Positions 52,661 to 62,915 of a DNA stretch of 64,000 nucleotides are shown here, one piece after another (within the stretch, counting starts at the first letter, position 1; each line of letters starts with the position of its first letter). The position numbers were made by a program, and so were the translations under genes. This DNA comes from Antarcticibacterium sp. 1MA-6-2. GTDB taxonomy: Bacteria > Bacteroidota > Bacteroidia > Flavobacteriales > Flavobacteriaceae. The stretch is from positions 1,364,001 to 1,428,000 of the forward strand of contig NZ_CP091036.1 of assembly GCF_021535135.1 (NCBI RefSeq). The letters run 5' to 3'. Under the pieces are notes generated by a model. That model had not been told where the DNA came from and searched no databases. It saw only the letters and a program-made list of their open reading frames with translations.

Positions 52661-52989
52661 TGCAACAAAACCTTCCTGAAAAGAGATATTACGCAATAGG
52701 CGAAGTAGCCGATGCCTTTGGTGTCAACACCTCTCTCATCAGGTTTTGGGAAAAAGAGTTTGACGTCCTGAAACCAAAAAAAAATGCAAAAGGCAATCGC
52801 CTTTTCACTCCACAGGATATCAAGAATTTAGAGCTTATTTTTCACCTCGTAAAAGAGCGTGGTTTTACCCTGGAAGGTGCAAAAACCCATTTAAAAGAGG
52901 AAAAGAAGAAAACTCTTAGTAACTTTGAAATCATTAGAAAACTGCAAAACGTCAAGGCAGAATTAATAAATATTAAAAATAATCTGTAA
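52660..52989 (+). CDS. MerR-family transcriptional regulator
   Basis: 109 residues. The winged helix-turn-helix is KRYYAIGEVADAFGVNTSLI followed by RFWEKEFDVLKPKKNAKGNR and FTPQDIKNLELIFHLVKERG. There is no effector-binding domain beyond the short dimerisation helix. The ATG overlaps the TAA of the M23 gene (TAATG), so the two are translationally coupled. The regulated genes are unknown. Confidence 0.88.
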   Translation: MQQNLPEKRYYAIGEVADAFGVNTSLIRFWEKEFDVLKPKKNAKGNRLFTPQDIKNLELIFHLVKERGFTLEGAKTHLKEEKKKTLSNFEIIRKLQNVKAELINIKNNL

Positions 52990-52990
52990 T

Positions 52991-53587
52991 ATGAAAAAGT
53001 GGCTCATTCCTGTTATAATTATTGTGGTAATCGCAATTATAGCTTATTCACTGTTTGCAGGAGTATATAATTCTGCTGTCCAGAAAGAAGAGAATGCCAA
53101 AACAGCCTGGTCACAGGTTGAAAACGCTTACCAACGCAGGAATGATCTTATTCCAAACCTGGTTAACACAGTTAAAGGTGCTGCCGATTTTGAAAGAGAA
53201 ACTTTAACTGAAGTAATAGAAGCCCGATCTAAAGCGACATCTATCAATGTTGATGCAGATAATCTTAATGAACAGCAACTGGAACAGTTTCAGCAGGCTC
53301 AGCAAGGTGTTTCATCTGCTCTTTCCAGGTTATTGGTAACTGTAGAGCGATATCCTGAACTTAGGGCTACACAAAATTTCCAACAACTGCAGTCACAACT
53401 TGAAGGCACTGAGAATAGGATAAATGTGGAAAGGAACCGCTACAATGAAAGTGTAAATGACTATAATATTTACATCAGGCAGTTTCCTAATAATATTGTA
53501 ACTAGTATTTACGGTTTTGATCAAATGCCAAGATATACTGCAGATCCCGGGGCTGAAGATGCTCCAGAAGTAGAATTTAGTTTCTAA
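52991..53587 (+). CDS. LemA family protein
   Basis: 198 residues, intact. An N-terminal membrane helix (WLIPVIIIVVIAIIAYSLF) is followed by the LemA helical domain: NAKTAWSQVENAYQRRNDLI, PNLVNTVKGAADFERETL. LemA proteins are membrane-bound helical proteins of unknown mechanism. The start is 2 bases after the merR stop, and it is followed by two TPM proteins, a frequent arrangement. Confidence 0.9.
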   Translation: MKKWLIPVIIIVVIAIIAYSLFAGVYNSAVQKEENAKTAWSQVENAYQRRNDLIPNLVNTVKGAADFERETLTEVIEARSKATSINVDADNLNEQQLEQFQQAQQGVSSALSRLLVTVERYPELRATQNFQQLQSQLEGTENRINVERNRYNESVNDYNIYIRQFPNNIVTSIYGFDQMPRYTADPGAEDAPEVEFSF

Positions 53588-53599
53588 AAATATTTTTTC

Positions 53600-54055
53600 A
53601 TGAGTAAAGTAGAGAAATTTTTATCGGCCAATGAAGAGGAGCAAATTATTGAAGCGATAAGAACAGCTGAGAAATCTACTTCAGGTGAAATTAGAGTTCA
53701 TATTGAACGAACTCATGGGAAACAGGACATCTTTGAAAGATCTATGGAGGTTTTTCATATCCTTAAAATGGATAATACCAAACACGAGAACGGAGTTTTA
53801 ATTTATGTAGCTGTTGAAGACAGGGATTTTGTTATCTACGGCGACAGGGGAATTAATAAGGTTGTTCCCAATGACTTCTGGGAGAGCACTAAAGATGCTA
53901 TTGTTGCTCAATTTAAATTGGGGAATTATAAGCAAGGTCTTATCGATGGAATTTTAAAAGCGGGAGAACAGTTAAAAACCCATTTCCCCTGGAGTGAAGA
54001 AACTGTAAATGAGCTTCCCAACAACATATCAAGAGGAGATGCTAAAAACCAATAA
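53600..54055 (+). CDS. TPM-domain protein (no signal peptide)
   Basis: 151 residues. TPM-fold motifs: STSGEIRVHIERTHGKQD and ENGVLIYVAVEDRDFVIYGD, then DFWESTKDAIVAQFKLGNYK. It lacks a signal peptide and membrane helix, unlike the next gene. It sits between LemA and the longer TPM protein. Its 3' end overlaps that gene by 17 bases. Confidence 0.85.
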   Translation: MSKVEKFLSANEEEQIIEAIRTAEKSTSGEIRVHIERTHGKQDIFERSMEVFHILKMDNTKHENGVLIYVAVEDRDFVIYGDRGINKVVPNDFWESTKDAIVAQFKLGNYKQGLIDGILKAGEQLKTHFPWSEETVNELPNNISRGDAKNQ

Positions 54056-54845
54056 ATCCTGTTTTTTTTTATTACTATTCCTAATTGCATTCTCTTTTGC
54101 AGGTTTCGCTCAAAAGGAAATACCCCCCAGGCCCTCCATGCAAACCAGTGTTTACGATGCTGCAGATGTTCTTACTCCCGATGAAGAACAACGCCTGGAG
54201 AGAAAGCTGATAAATTTTGCTGACACTACATCGACACAAATTGTTGTAGCTACCATTGAGTCCCTGGACGGAGAATATATAGGATTATATGCCCCAAAAT
54301 GGGCTCACGAATGGGGAATAGGACAAGCCGAGGAAGATAATGGGTTATTAGTACTGTTATCTGAAAGTGACCGGGAGATCTGGATTACCACTGGCTACGG
54401 GCTGGAAGAATACCTAACGGATGCCCGAACTAAAGACATTATAGATAATTACATTTTACCTGAATTCAGGAATGGAAATTATTTCCAGGGGCTGGACAAT
54501 GGTACTACAGCTATTTTCGATGTGCTAAGCGGAACTTTTGAGGCTACCCCACAGAGAAAGCAAAGCTCAGGAGGAATTCCTATACAATTTCTTATTCTGG
54601 GTATTGTATTTCTCGTATTTCTGGTTTCTTTAAGCAACAAGAACCTGCGTGGTGGAGGCCGCGGTGGTCGTGGCGGCAGAGGCCCTTCCCTACTTGATGT
54701 TGTTATTCTTAGCAGCCTTGGCCGTGGTGGCCTGGGAGGCGGTAGCGGCTTTGGTGGAGGTGGTGGATTCGGCGGTGGCGGCGGATTTGGAGGTGGCTTC
54801 GGCGGAGGTGGCTTCGGTGGAGGTGGTGCTAGCGGAAGCTGGTAA
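54039..54845 (+). CDS. TPM-domain protein with Gly-rich C-terminus (YgcG-like)
   Basis: 268 residues from ATG 54039, preceded by AAGAGGAG, a clear purine-rich ribosome site; a start at 54009 is less likely. The signal peptide ends in GFAQ. The TPM domain (about 30-165: QTSVYDAADVLTPDEEQRLE; IWITTGYGLEEYLTD) is followed by a transmembrane helix (FLILGIVFLVFLVSL) and a tail of about 60 residues of G, F and R repeats ending ASGSW. The Gly-rich tail is typical of this family. Proposed roles involve photosystem-like repair or phosphatase activity; for this organism the function is unknown. Confidence 0.88.
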   Translation: MLKTNKSCFFLLLFLIAFSFAGFAQKEIPPRPSMQTSVYDAADVLTPDEEQRLERKLINFADTTSTQIVVATIESLDGEYIGLYAPKWAHEWGIGQAEEDNGLLVLLSESDREIWITTGYGLEEYLTDARTKDIIDNYILPEFRNGNYFQGLDNGTTAIFDVLSGTFEATPQRKQSSGGIPIQFLILGIVFLVFLVSLSNKNLRGGGRGGRGGRGPSLLDVVILSSLGRGGLGGGSGFGGGGGFGGGGGFGGGFGGGGFGGGGASGSW

Positions 54846-55053
54846 TCTCTAATGCCCTTTTCTTACAAACTTAAGTTGCGAAAAACCTTTCTAATTACCT
54901 CTTCCTGATAGAGAAATTTAGAAAAGATAAGCGGGGTTAATAAGGATGATTTTCATCCGCACTAAATACTAGACCACGGAAACTCATCTGCAACAACTTT
55001 ATTATTCACACTGCACATCTTCAGGTTCATATTAATCAGAGACTTTCAGTTAA
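54846..55053. other. Intergenic stretch, nothing recognised
   Basis: About 300 bases separate the TPM gene from the outer membrane protein gene. Apart from the terminator at 55054-55095 I see no gene or promoter motif here. Confidence 0.5.
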
Positions 55054-55095
55054 TAAAAAACTCCTCTTCACCAAAAGTGAAGAAGAGCTTTTTTC
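55054..55095. terminator. Terminator between convergent genes
   Basis: The imperfect stem CTCCTCTTCAC / GTGAAGAAGAG is flanked by A and T runs and lies downstream of both the TPM gene and the outer membrane protein gene. Confidence 0.78.
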
Positions 55096-55148
55096 AGAAA
55101 CAGGTGTGATTTTTATTAACTGGGCTTTACTTCCCCTTATTACATTAT

Positions 55149-57929
55149 TTACATTCTAATAATTCTGGTACCGCTACCTTTATCATTAGGATCTTTTCCT
55201 CCAAATTTGCTTAATTTATAAGTAAAACTCAGCATTGCATATCTTCTAAGAATAAGATTCTGAGTGTCCTGAATAAAATCATCTCCTACCATTCTTTGGG
55301 TTGAAACGTTTTGATTCAGCATATCGTAAACCTTAATTTTTAATGTTGCATCATCATTCAGGAATTTATATCCCAAACTTATATTCCATAGAAGGGAAGT
55401 ATTATCAAATCCCGGGGAAACATTTCCGAAGTAATTAAAAGAGATATCATTACCCAGGATAAAATTCTTAGGCCAAAAGGTGGTTGCTTCCAGAGTAAGA
55501 TAGTGATTGGTGAAACTTTCATTCCTGCTGGCGTTTATATCGTATTGACTTTCGGTATAGGATAGCCTGTAACCGGGGTTAAGAGAAAAATAATCCTCTA
55601 TAGCATAAGTAAGATTAAGTGAGGGTCCCAGGGTGTACCTTTTAGCATTAAATAAAAATTCGTTTGTATAACCCACTCTTTTATCATAGTTAGCATTCAT
55701 TCCCAAACGATAGCTAAATTCCCTCTTCTCTTTCTTAAACTGCTTGGAATAAGAAGCTCCAATATTGGAATTTATAGCACCATCTACGTTTGCATAAGTT
55801 GTTGTTCGCACAAGATCCTCCTCTGTAGTAGTGACAGAAACAATACTGTTATCAATAAAAGTAACCGAACCGTAGCTAAAAAAACCGCTTCGTTTTGAAA
55901 AGTCATAATTCCTGTAACCTCCACGAAGCGTTTGAGTATAAGAAGGACGAAGATCGGGGTTCCCTATGAAAACATTTAGCGGGTTGGTAAGGTTTACAAC
56001 AGGTTGTAATTGATTTATGGAGGGTATCCCGGCATCACTGTTATAATTCAAATAGACACTTTTAGATCTCGAAATCTCATACCGCACATTTGCCTCTAAA
56101 AAAAGGTTATTATAGGAATTGGAAAATGAATCCTCCTCCAGAAAGTTGGAAGTTTCCAATGTGGTATTAAGAAGGCCAATCTCTGTACCTAATCTCCACT
56201 TCTCACCTTCATAATTAACTCCTACATTGGGAATATTTTTATAGCTCCGGGAATTGAAATCACTGCTTAAAAAATTATTTAAAATTGAATAATCTCCGGT
56301 TTCCGGTTCCAGGTCGAAAACATATCTCTTATTACTGCTGTTGGTGCTGGAGAAGTTATAGGATGCATCAAGGAAAAACTTATCAGCCATTACAAATCGT
56401 TGTGTCGCTCCCAGGTTGTACTGATTCTCATTTTGGTCCTCATCAATAAACTGGTCCTGAACCTCAACCACATCATCTTCAAAAAACTCACTCTCTGAAA
56501 AGAAATAATTTTCATTTTCCTGAAGTTGATGGCTGTTTTCAAAAAATAACTGGGAATAAGCTCCACGACGGCCGTACCTCCTAATCATATCCAGTCTGTT
56601 ACTAAAGCTCTGGCTGTTTAGATATTCATTATCCCGGGTTTCAGTTGAATTCACCAACTCGCGGTCTTCATCAAGTGAGGTTGCACTGCTGCTTCTATTA
56701 GAATAACTAGTATTGGAATTAAATCGTGGCGCTATAGAGATACGTGTAAGCGTATCGGGTTCCCATTCAAACCTGGCATTTGCCCTGTGACTATCATTTA
56801 CAAGATTACTGGCACTGGTAGAATTGTAAAAGAATCGGGAATCGGGCAATATATTTTCACGTTCAATAACTGTTCTGGTTTCAGTATCGTTTCTTCCGAA
56901 GAAATAATCGGCGCTGAGTTCATATTCTTTACCCCACTCATTTACAAAGTTAACTCCTGCAGTTTCGGCTTTGGTTATTCCAGCTCCACTACCAAAATTA
57001 ATTCCGTTAATACCAAAAGAACCTCCACTGCTGTTAAATGACAAACTTCGGGCATTTCTTCCCATCATATCAAATACTTCATCAAAGCTAAAACCTGAGC
57101 TATTGATATTATTTGAACTGGCCAGCACACTAACTCTCAATTTATCCTTGAAATAATTTCCAATTCCACTTAGCTCATAACGATCATCTGTACCGCCACC
57201 TACTGTCGCCCGTGCAAAGTAGCCTTTGTTTTTATCTTCCTGGATCGTAATATTTATAGTTTTATCATCAGGATTACCTGCTTTTCCCGTGAACTCCTCA
57301 CTCCTGGTCTTCGTATCGGTAACCTGGATCTTATCGATTATTTCCTTCGGAAGGTTTTTGGTAGCTATTTTTGGATCATTCCCAAAGAACTCTTTGCCGT
57401 TCACAAGGATGCGGGATACTTACTTACCGTTAACGGTGATATTTCCCTGAGAGTCTACTTCTACCCCGGGGAGTTTTTTCATTAGCTCCTCAAGATTAGC
57501 ATCCGGCCTTGTAGCAAAAGAGGAAGCATTGAACTCGAGAGTATCTTTTTTAATAACGATAGGTGCTCTTGCCCCTACCAGCTGTACCTCATCCAAAGCA
57601 TTATCTGCAATTTTCATTTCTATAGTTCCAACTGTTTTTACAAGACCATCTGCCAGTGAAATATTTTGTTTATGTACCTGATAACCTGTAAAAGAAACAA
57701 GAAGGTTAAGTTTTTGAGCTGAAGAATTTCCCGTCAACAAGAAATTTCCATCTTTTTCTGAAATCGTGTAGCTAACAACAGTACTATCTGCAGGATCTTC
57801 TATGTAGACGGTTGCGGCTTCCAGAGGTTGCTTTGTTTCAGAATCTGTAATTTTTCCGGAAAATTCAAAGGTTTGGGCGCTTAACTGAAAACCAGTTAAG
57901 CAAAGGAGAGCAAAAAATAAATTTTTCAT
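55149..57929 (-). CDS. Outer membrane beta-barrel TonB-type receptor with in-frame stop
   Basis: 926 residues if the TAA at 57420-57422 is read through. A signal peptide (ending LSAQ) and a carboxypeptidase-like domain (FEFSGKITDSETKQPLEAA) are followed by a plug-like segment (LEELMKKLPGVEVDSQGN; ILVNGKEFFGNDPKIATKNL). About 700 residues of alternating strands form the barrel, like the 'outer membrane beta-barrel family protein' group rather than SusC. The pieces before and after the stop are in the same frame. A codon change from G/CCGG to TAAG would explain it. The transported substrate is unknown. Confidence 0.85.
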
Positions 57930-57953
57930 TAAGGGAGAGCGATTGTACGGATT

Positions 57954-57999
57954 AAAAAAAAAGTGGTCTCAAACATTAGTTGTTAAGACCACTTTTTTG
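57954..57999. terminator. Terminator between der and the outer membrane protein gene
   Basis: The stem AAGTGGTCT / AGACCACTT with a 16-base loop and A/T runs on both sides lies between two minus-strand genes. It is symmetrical and may terminate in both directions. Confidence 0.82.
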
Positions 58000-58019
58000 T
58001 TACAAAGTTTAATGAGTAT

Positions 58020-59324
58020 TTATTTTTTTCTAAAATAAACTGAGATTGGCACTCCTGTAAAGTTAAATTCCTCTCTTAATTTGTTTTCCAAAAAGCGTTT
58101 GTAAGGATCTTTTACATATTGAGGCAGGTTGCAGAAAAAAGCAAATTGCGGTTGCGGAGTAGGCAACTGCATACAATATTTGATCTTTACATATTTTCCT
58201 TTTAAGGCAGGCGGTGGATAGTGTTCAATAATGGGAAGCATTTTATCATTTAATTCGCTCGTTTTGACTTTTTTGCTTCGGTTATGATATACCTCTACTG
58301 CAGTCTCAATTGCTTTATATATCCTTTGCTTTTCCAGTACCGAAATGAACACAATAGGTACATCGGTAAAAGGTTCGATCTCTTTCCTTATGTTTTGTTC
58401 GTACTCCTTTAAGGTATTGGTTTCTTTTTCTAAAAGATCCCACTTATTAACAAGAATGACTATTCCTTTGCGATTGCGCTGCGCCAGCCAGAAAATATTC
58501 TGGACCTGGCCATCGAATCCCCGGGTGGCATCCAGTACTATTAAACACACATCACAGTTCTCAATAGCTCTTACAGATCGCATAACCGAGTAAAATTCAA
58601 GATCTTCCTTAACCTTGGATTTTCTCCTGATCCCGGCAGTATCTACAAGATTAAATTCAAACCCAAACCTGTTGTACCTGGTATCAATTGAGTCACGGGT
58701 GGTGCCTGCAATATCAGTCACAATATATCGGTCTTCTCCAATAAGTGAATTTATAAAAGAGGATTTTCCTGCATTAGGCCTTCCCACAACAGCAAATCGC
58801 GGCAGCTCAGTCTCATCATCATCCTCCTGTTCGGGCAGGGCTTCAACAAGGGCATCCAGTAATTCTCCTGTTCCACTACCATTAGTGCTCGCAATTGGAA
58901 AATAATCCCCCAGCCCTAAGTTGTAAAATTCGACTGCATTCTCCAGCCTTTTGGAATTATCCACCTTATTTACGGCGAGGAATACAGGTTTTTCAACCTT
59001 CCTCAAAAGTTTAGCAACATCCTCATCCATTCCAGTTATGCCACTTTCAACGTCCACCATAAAAATGATCGCATCAGCTTCGTCAATAGCCAGTTCTACC
59101 TGTTTGTCTATTTCAGTTTCAAAGACATCATCACTGCCTTTAACGTAACCTCCTGTGTCAATAATAGAAAAAGTCTTTCCATTCCAGTCAGACTTTCCGT
59201 AATGCCTGTCTCTTGTTACACCACTCACGGCATCAACAATGGCCTCCCGGCGCTGGATAAGTCGGTTAAAAAAGGTAGATTTTCCAACGTTTGGTCTTCC
59301 TACAATGGCTACTATATTGCCCAT
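58020..59324 (-). CDS. der: Ribosome biogenesis GTPase Der (EngA)
   Basis: 434 residues, intact. There are two tandem GTPase domains: G1 motifs [14 protein letters not shown] (about 8) and [14 protein letters not shown] (about 181), G4 motifs AVNKVD and [11 protein letters not shown], and G3 in IDTGGY and VDTAGI. The C-terminal KH-like domain is present ([16 protein letters not shown]). It acts in maturation of the 50S subunit. The length and domain order are standard. Confidence 0.95.
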   Translation of the reverse strand: MGNIVAIVGRPNVGKSTFFNRLIQRREAIVDAVSGVTRDRHYGKSDWNGKTFSIIDTGGYVKGSDDVFETEIDKQVELAIDEADAIIFMVDVESGITGMDEDVAKLLRKVEKPVFLAVNKVDNSKRLENAVEFYNLGLGDYFPIASTNGSGTGELLDALVEALPEQEDDDETELPRFAVVGRPNAGKSSFINSLIGEDRYIVTDIAGTTRDSIDTRYNRFGFEFNLVDTAGIRRKSKVKEDLEFYSVMRSVRAIENCDVCLIVLDATRGFDGQVQNIFWLAQRNRKGIVILVNKWDLLEKETNTLKEYEQNIRKEIEPFTDVPIVFISVLEKQRIYKAIETAVEVYHNRSKKVKTSELNDKMLPIIEHYPPPALKGKYVKIKYCMQLPTPQPQFAFFCNLPQYVKDPYKRFLENKLREEFNFTGVPISVYFRKK

Positions 59325-59598
59325 ATTGACATACTTTAATTAATTTGCGAAATTAGTTCTTTTAAACTGAATATAAACCTCTCCAACAAATTTTCAAAAT
59401 TCAGGAAGCAGTAGAAATTTCAACAACAAGATTTTATTAGGGGAAGGCTTTTCCAAATTCTGTTCCCAGGCTACTCTACTTAATAATAGTTAGGTGGTTT
59501 AGCAACTAAAACTTTATAATAAAATTAAAAGAATTTGCAGGTTTAAATTTTATCTTGATAAAGACTTAAAATTCAGAATCATAAAAAAAGAGAGAACC

Positions 59599-60216
59599 AT
59601 GAAAGACGTAAAACTTGCAATAATTTATTACAGTGCTACAGGAACAAATTATCAACTGGCGAGGTGGGCAGAAAAAGCTGCCAAAGATGCTGGTGCGGCT
59701 GAAGTAAAATTTTTAAAAATTGAAGAGACCGCCCCGAAAGAAGCTATAGCCCAAAATAAAGACTGGCAGGCGCATGTAGAAGCAACTAAAGATGTTCAAA
59801 AGGTAAGTCTTAATGATCTGGAATGGGCAGATGCAATAATTTTTAGTGCTCCCACTCGTTACGGAAATCTCCCGTCACAGGTGAGTTCTTTTTTCGATAC
59901 CACAGGGGGACTATGGTTCCAGGGAAAATTGGCAAATAAGGTAGTAAGTGCTATGACAAGTGCACAAAATCCTCATGGAGGACAGGAAACGACTATCCTG
60001 TCTCTGTACAAAACCATGCACCACTGGGGAGCAATAGTTGCTGCTCCATCTTATACCGATCCTGTTCTCTTTGAAGCCGGAGGAAACCCTTATGGAGTGA
60101 GTGTAACGGCAAATGGAGAAGGCCTTAAGGATAATACACGAAAAGCAGTAAATCACCAGGTAAAACGAACCTTAACCATAGCCGGATGGGTCAAAAAAGG
60201 AATGTCCCAGGGATAA
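59599..60216 (+). CDS. NAD(P)H:quinone oxidoreductase, WrbA type
   Basis: 205 residues. Flavodoxin-like fold binding FMN: IIYYSATGTNYQLARWAEKA, IFSAPTRYGNLPSQV, and TSAQNPHGGQETTILSLYKT. WrbA enzymes reduce quinones by two electrons. The upstream 274-base gap has no clear promoter. Confidence 0.88.
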   Translation: MKDVKLAIIYYSATGTNYQLARWAEKAAKDAGAAEVKFLKIEETAPKEAIAQNKDWQAHVEATKDVQKVSLNDLEWADAIIFSAPTRYGNLPSQVSSFFDTTGGLWFQGKLANKVVSAMTSAQNPHGGQETTILSLYKTMHHWGAIVAAPSYTDPVLFEAGGNPYGVSVTANGEGLKDNTRKAVNHQVKRTLTIAGWVKKGMSQG

Positions 60217-60384
60217 GTTTCCCGCGTCCGGACAAGGAAGTTAGAAAGAGAAAATTTTAGTTTTAGATTATTGAAGATCTTTTCTATGTTAGATTCTGAA
60301 GAAATTCAGTATAACCCAGGTACGGGTGTTAGTAATTAAAAACCTTCTGTAGATAACTGAAGGAGTTAAACCAATTTAAATTAC

Positions 60385-60425
60385 TTTTAAAACATAACTA
60401 ATAACTTATAACCAATAACTTAGAA
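60385..60425. repeat. Degenerate 7-bp-period repeats upstream of the Gfo/Idh gene
   Basis: On the minus strand the tract reads as heptads TTATTGG, TTATAAG and TTATTAG, similar in period and G-TTA core to the tracts at 38243 and 42133. Confidence 0.55.
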
Positions 60426-60436
60426 CTAAATCTCCC

Positions 60437-61519
60437 ATGAATAACAGAAGAATCTTTATAAAAAGAAGCGGACTTTTTTTAGCGGCCACTGCCCTCCCCT
60501 CCTGGAATTTCCTGGCGGGAAAACAACAGAAGAAACTTGGAGTGGCTCTTGTTGGCCTTGGGTACTACAGTACCAATCTTCTCGCTCCTGCTTTGCAAAA
60601 AACTGAACATTGTGAGTTAAGAGGAATTGTAACCGGAAGCCCTGAAAAAATTCCTCTTTGGCAGAAAAATTATGGTATTAAAGACAAGAATGTGTACAAC
60701 TATGAAAATATGCACACTATTGCCGATAATGACGATATTGACGTAATATATATCGTCCTTCCCAACAGCTTACACGCCGAATACGCCATTAAGGCTGCTA
60801 ACGCCGGGAAACATGTTTGGTGCGAAAAACCTATGGCAAAAACTGCTGAAGAATGCGGAGATATAATTGACGCCTGTAATAAGAACAAAGTAAAATTGTC
60901 CATTGGGTACCGTATGCAACATGAACCCAATACACAAACAATAATGAAATGGGCAGAAACAAAACCCTTTGGACAGATTACAGAAGTTGATGCGGATGCT
61001 GGTTTTTATGGAACTTCCATAACTCCCTGGAGGCTGGAAAAAGAAATGGGTGGAGGAGCAATGTATGATATGGGCGTTTATTCCCTAAATGGCGCAAGAT
61101 ATTCCACAGGCCTGGAACCTCTGGCTGTTACTGCAACTCACACTACAAAACGTCCACAGATGTTTAATGAAGTAGATGAGACTACTATTTTTCAACTGGA
61201 ATTTCCAAATGACATTATTGCGAACTGCCGTACCAGTTTTGGAGAAAATCTTAATAACCTGGAAGTGACATGCAAGAATGGCGGTTATTATCTCCGTCCG
61301 TTCCAATCTTATTCCGGAGTAAAAGGAAAGGCCAGTGATGGAACGATCTTAGAGCCTTTTGGCAAAAATCAACAGGCAGTTCAAATGGATGATGACGCTC
61401 TGGCAATTAAATTGAATAAGCCTGTAATGGTTCCGGGGGAAGAGGGATTAAAAGATGTAATCATTGTAGAAAAGATTTACGAGTCCGCAGCAAAAGGTGG
61501 TAAAAGAATACTACTGTAA
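60437..61519 (+). CDS. Gfo/Idh/MocA-family oxidoreductase with twin-arginine signal
   Basis: 360 residues. The N-terminus NNRRIFIKRSGLFLAATAL fits a Tat signal (RRxFxKR), so the protein is exported folded with its cofactor. The Rossmann domain is VALVGLGYYSTNLLAPAL with the catalytic EKP motif in VWCEKPMAKTAEE; the C-terminal domain is GGGAMYDMGVYSLNGARY. It resembles periplasmic glucose-fructose oxidoreductases. The substrate is unknown. Confidence 0.88.
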   Translation: MNNRRIFIKRSGLFLAATALPSWNFLAGKQQKKLGVALVGLGYYSTNLLAPALQKTEHCELRGIVTGSPEKIPLWQKNYGIKDKNVYNYENMHTIADNDDIDVIYIVLPNSLHAEYAIKAANAGKHVWCEKPMAKTAEECGDIIDACNKNKVKLSIGYRMQHEPNTQTIMKWAETKPFGQITEVDADAGFYGTSITPWRLEKEMGGGAMYDMGVYSLNGARYSTGLEPLAVTATHTTKRPQMFNEVDETTIFQLEFPNDIIANCRTSFGENLNNLEVTCKNGGYYLRPFQSYSGVKGKASDGTILEPFGKNQQAVQMDDDALAIKLNKPVMVPGEEGLKDVIIVEKIYESAAKGGKRILL

Positions 61520-61554
61520 TCAGGAAATTTGTAAATTCATAAAAATTTATAAAA

Positions 61555-62001
61555 ATGAAAACCTATTTCTATATTATAGCTATACTAATTGGTTTCTCTT
61601 CCTGCTCCTCCGGGAAAGAAGAAAAACTTGAACCAGTAGATTTTTCTATAGATCAATATCCTATGGAATTTGTATTAACCGAGTTCAGCACAATGATGGT
61701 GGATTCCCAGGTTACCGGAGAGGATCTGCCTTATCGGGAAAAATATATATTTAGGGAAGATCTCACTTTTACCAAAAGCAGAACCGAAAATGGAGAAACT
61801 TTGCAACTTGAAGGAGAGTACTCCAGAGTGAGTATGAGCGACGAAAATTATTTTAAGTTGAATTACGATTTAACTAACGATCTAATAGAAAGTTGTTCTT
61901 CAGATGATACTGAACATCTTATCATAGATTCTCCTATGAAAATTAGAGGAACGGCAAATGCCTGTGATTATCCCACAAAAACTTACGAACGGGTAAAATA
62001 G
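61555..62001 (+). CDS. Lipoprotein of unknown function
   Basis: 148 residues. The lipobox is IGFSSC (Cys about 17). The mature part is a beta-rich domain (FVLTEFSTMMVDSQVTGEDL; FREDLTFTKSRTENGETLQL). I do not recognise the family. It lies 35 bases after the Gfo/Idh gene. Confidence 0.72.
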   Translation: MKTYFYIIAILIGFSSCSSGKEEKLEPVDFSIDQYPMEFVLTEFSTMMVDSQVTGEDLPYREKYIFREDLTFTKSRTENGETLQLEGEYSRVSMSDENYFKLNYDLTNDLIESCSSDDTEHLIIDSPMKIRGTANACDYPTKTYERVK

Positions 62002-62124
62002 ATTTTTGTTTTAAATTCTTCAGAAGAAATAGAACCTATATTTCTTTCTCTTTTTTGAAAATGCCAGGGTATTCAATCCTGCAACTATTAATTGTTTAAA
62101 TTTGTGCTCATTCAGAAAATATTG

Positions 62125-62915
62125 ATGAGCCAGTTAGAAGTTCGCACAGTTACAGTTACCCGCTATATTACTCCGCTCCGGGAAGGAGGCTCTTTACCTG
62201 CACTTGCCGAAGCTGATGACGACTTTAAATACGTTTTAAAATTCAGAGGAGCTACCATGGGGTAAAGGCTTTAATTTCTGAATTTCTGGGAGGTGAAATA
62301 GCAAGAGCTTTGGGCTTAAAAGTTCCGGAGCTGGTCTTTGCCAATCTTGATGAAGCTTTCGGCCGTACCGAAGGGGATGAAGAAATCCAGGACCTGCTGC
62401 AGGGAAGCCAGGGTCTCAACCTCGCGCTTCATTTCCTCTCTGGCGCTATCAATTTTGATCCTGTTGTGACCCTCGTAGATCCCGTACTGGCAACAAAGAT
62501 CGTATGGCTGGATGCTTTGATTACCAATGTTGACAGAACCTTCAGAAATACAAATATGCTCATTTGGAATAAGGAGCTTTGGTTAATAGACCATGGAGCT
62601 GCATTTTATTTCCATTACTCCTGGACAAATATGGAAAAACATGCCAAAAGCCCTTTTGCGCTTATAAAAGACCACGTGCTGTTACCACAAGCCAGCCTTC
62701 TTCAGGAAAAAGATGCGGAATTTAAAAAACTACTTCCTCCAGAAAAAGTGAGGGAAATAGTCAACCTTATTCCCGATAACTGGTTAGAATGGGAAGGAAG
62801 TGACGAAAGTCCTGAAGAAATTAAAGAAGTTTACATCCGGTTTTTATCCAGCAGGCTGGAACATTCAGAAATATTTATAAAAGAAGCAGAGAATGCAAGG
62901 AAAGCACTTATATGA
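62125..62915 (+). CDS. HipA-like kinase domain protein (one apparent frameshift)
   Basis: 263 residues after repair, ATG 62125 (MSQLEVRTVTVTRYITPL). It resembles the kinase part of HipA/phosphatidylinositol-kinase-like proteins: the ATP-lysine region DFKYVLKFRGAGHG, the catalytic loop DALITNVDRTFRNTNMLIWN (D and N) and the metal-binding LIDHGAAFYF. The frame breaks at 62252 (-1): GCTACC for GCCGGCC restores RGAGHGVKALISEFLGGEI. It has no HipB-type antitoxin next to it; instead it overlaps a DUF3037 gene by 23 bases. Confidence 0.82.
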
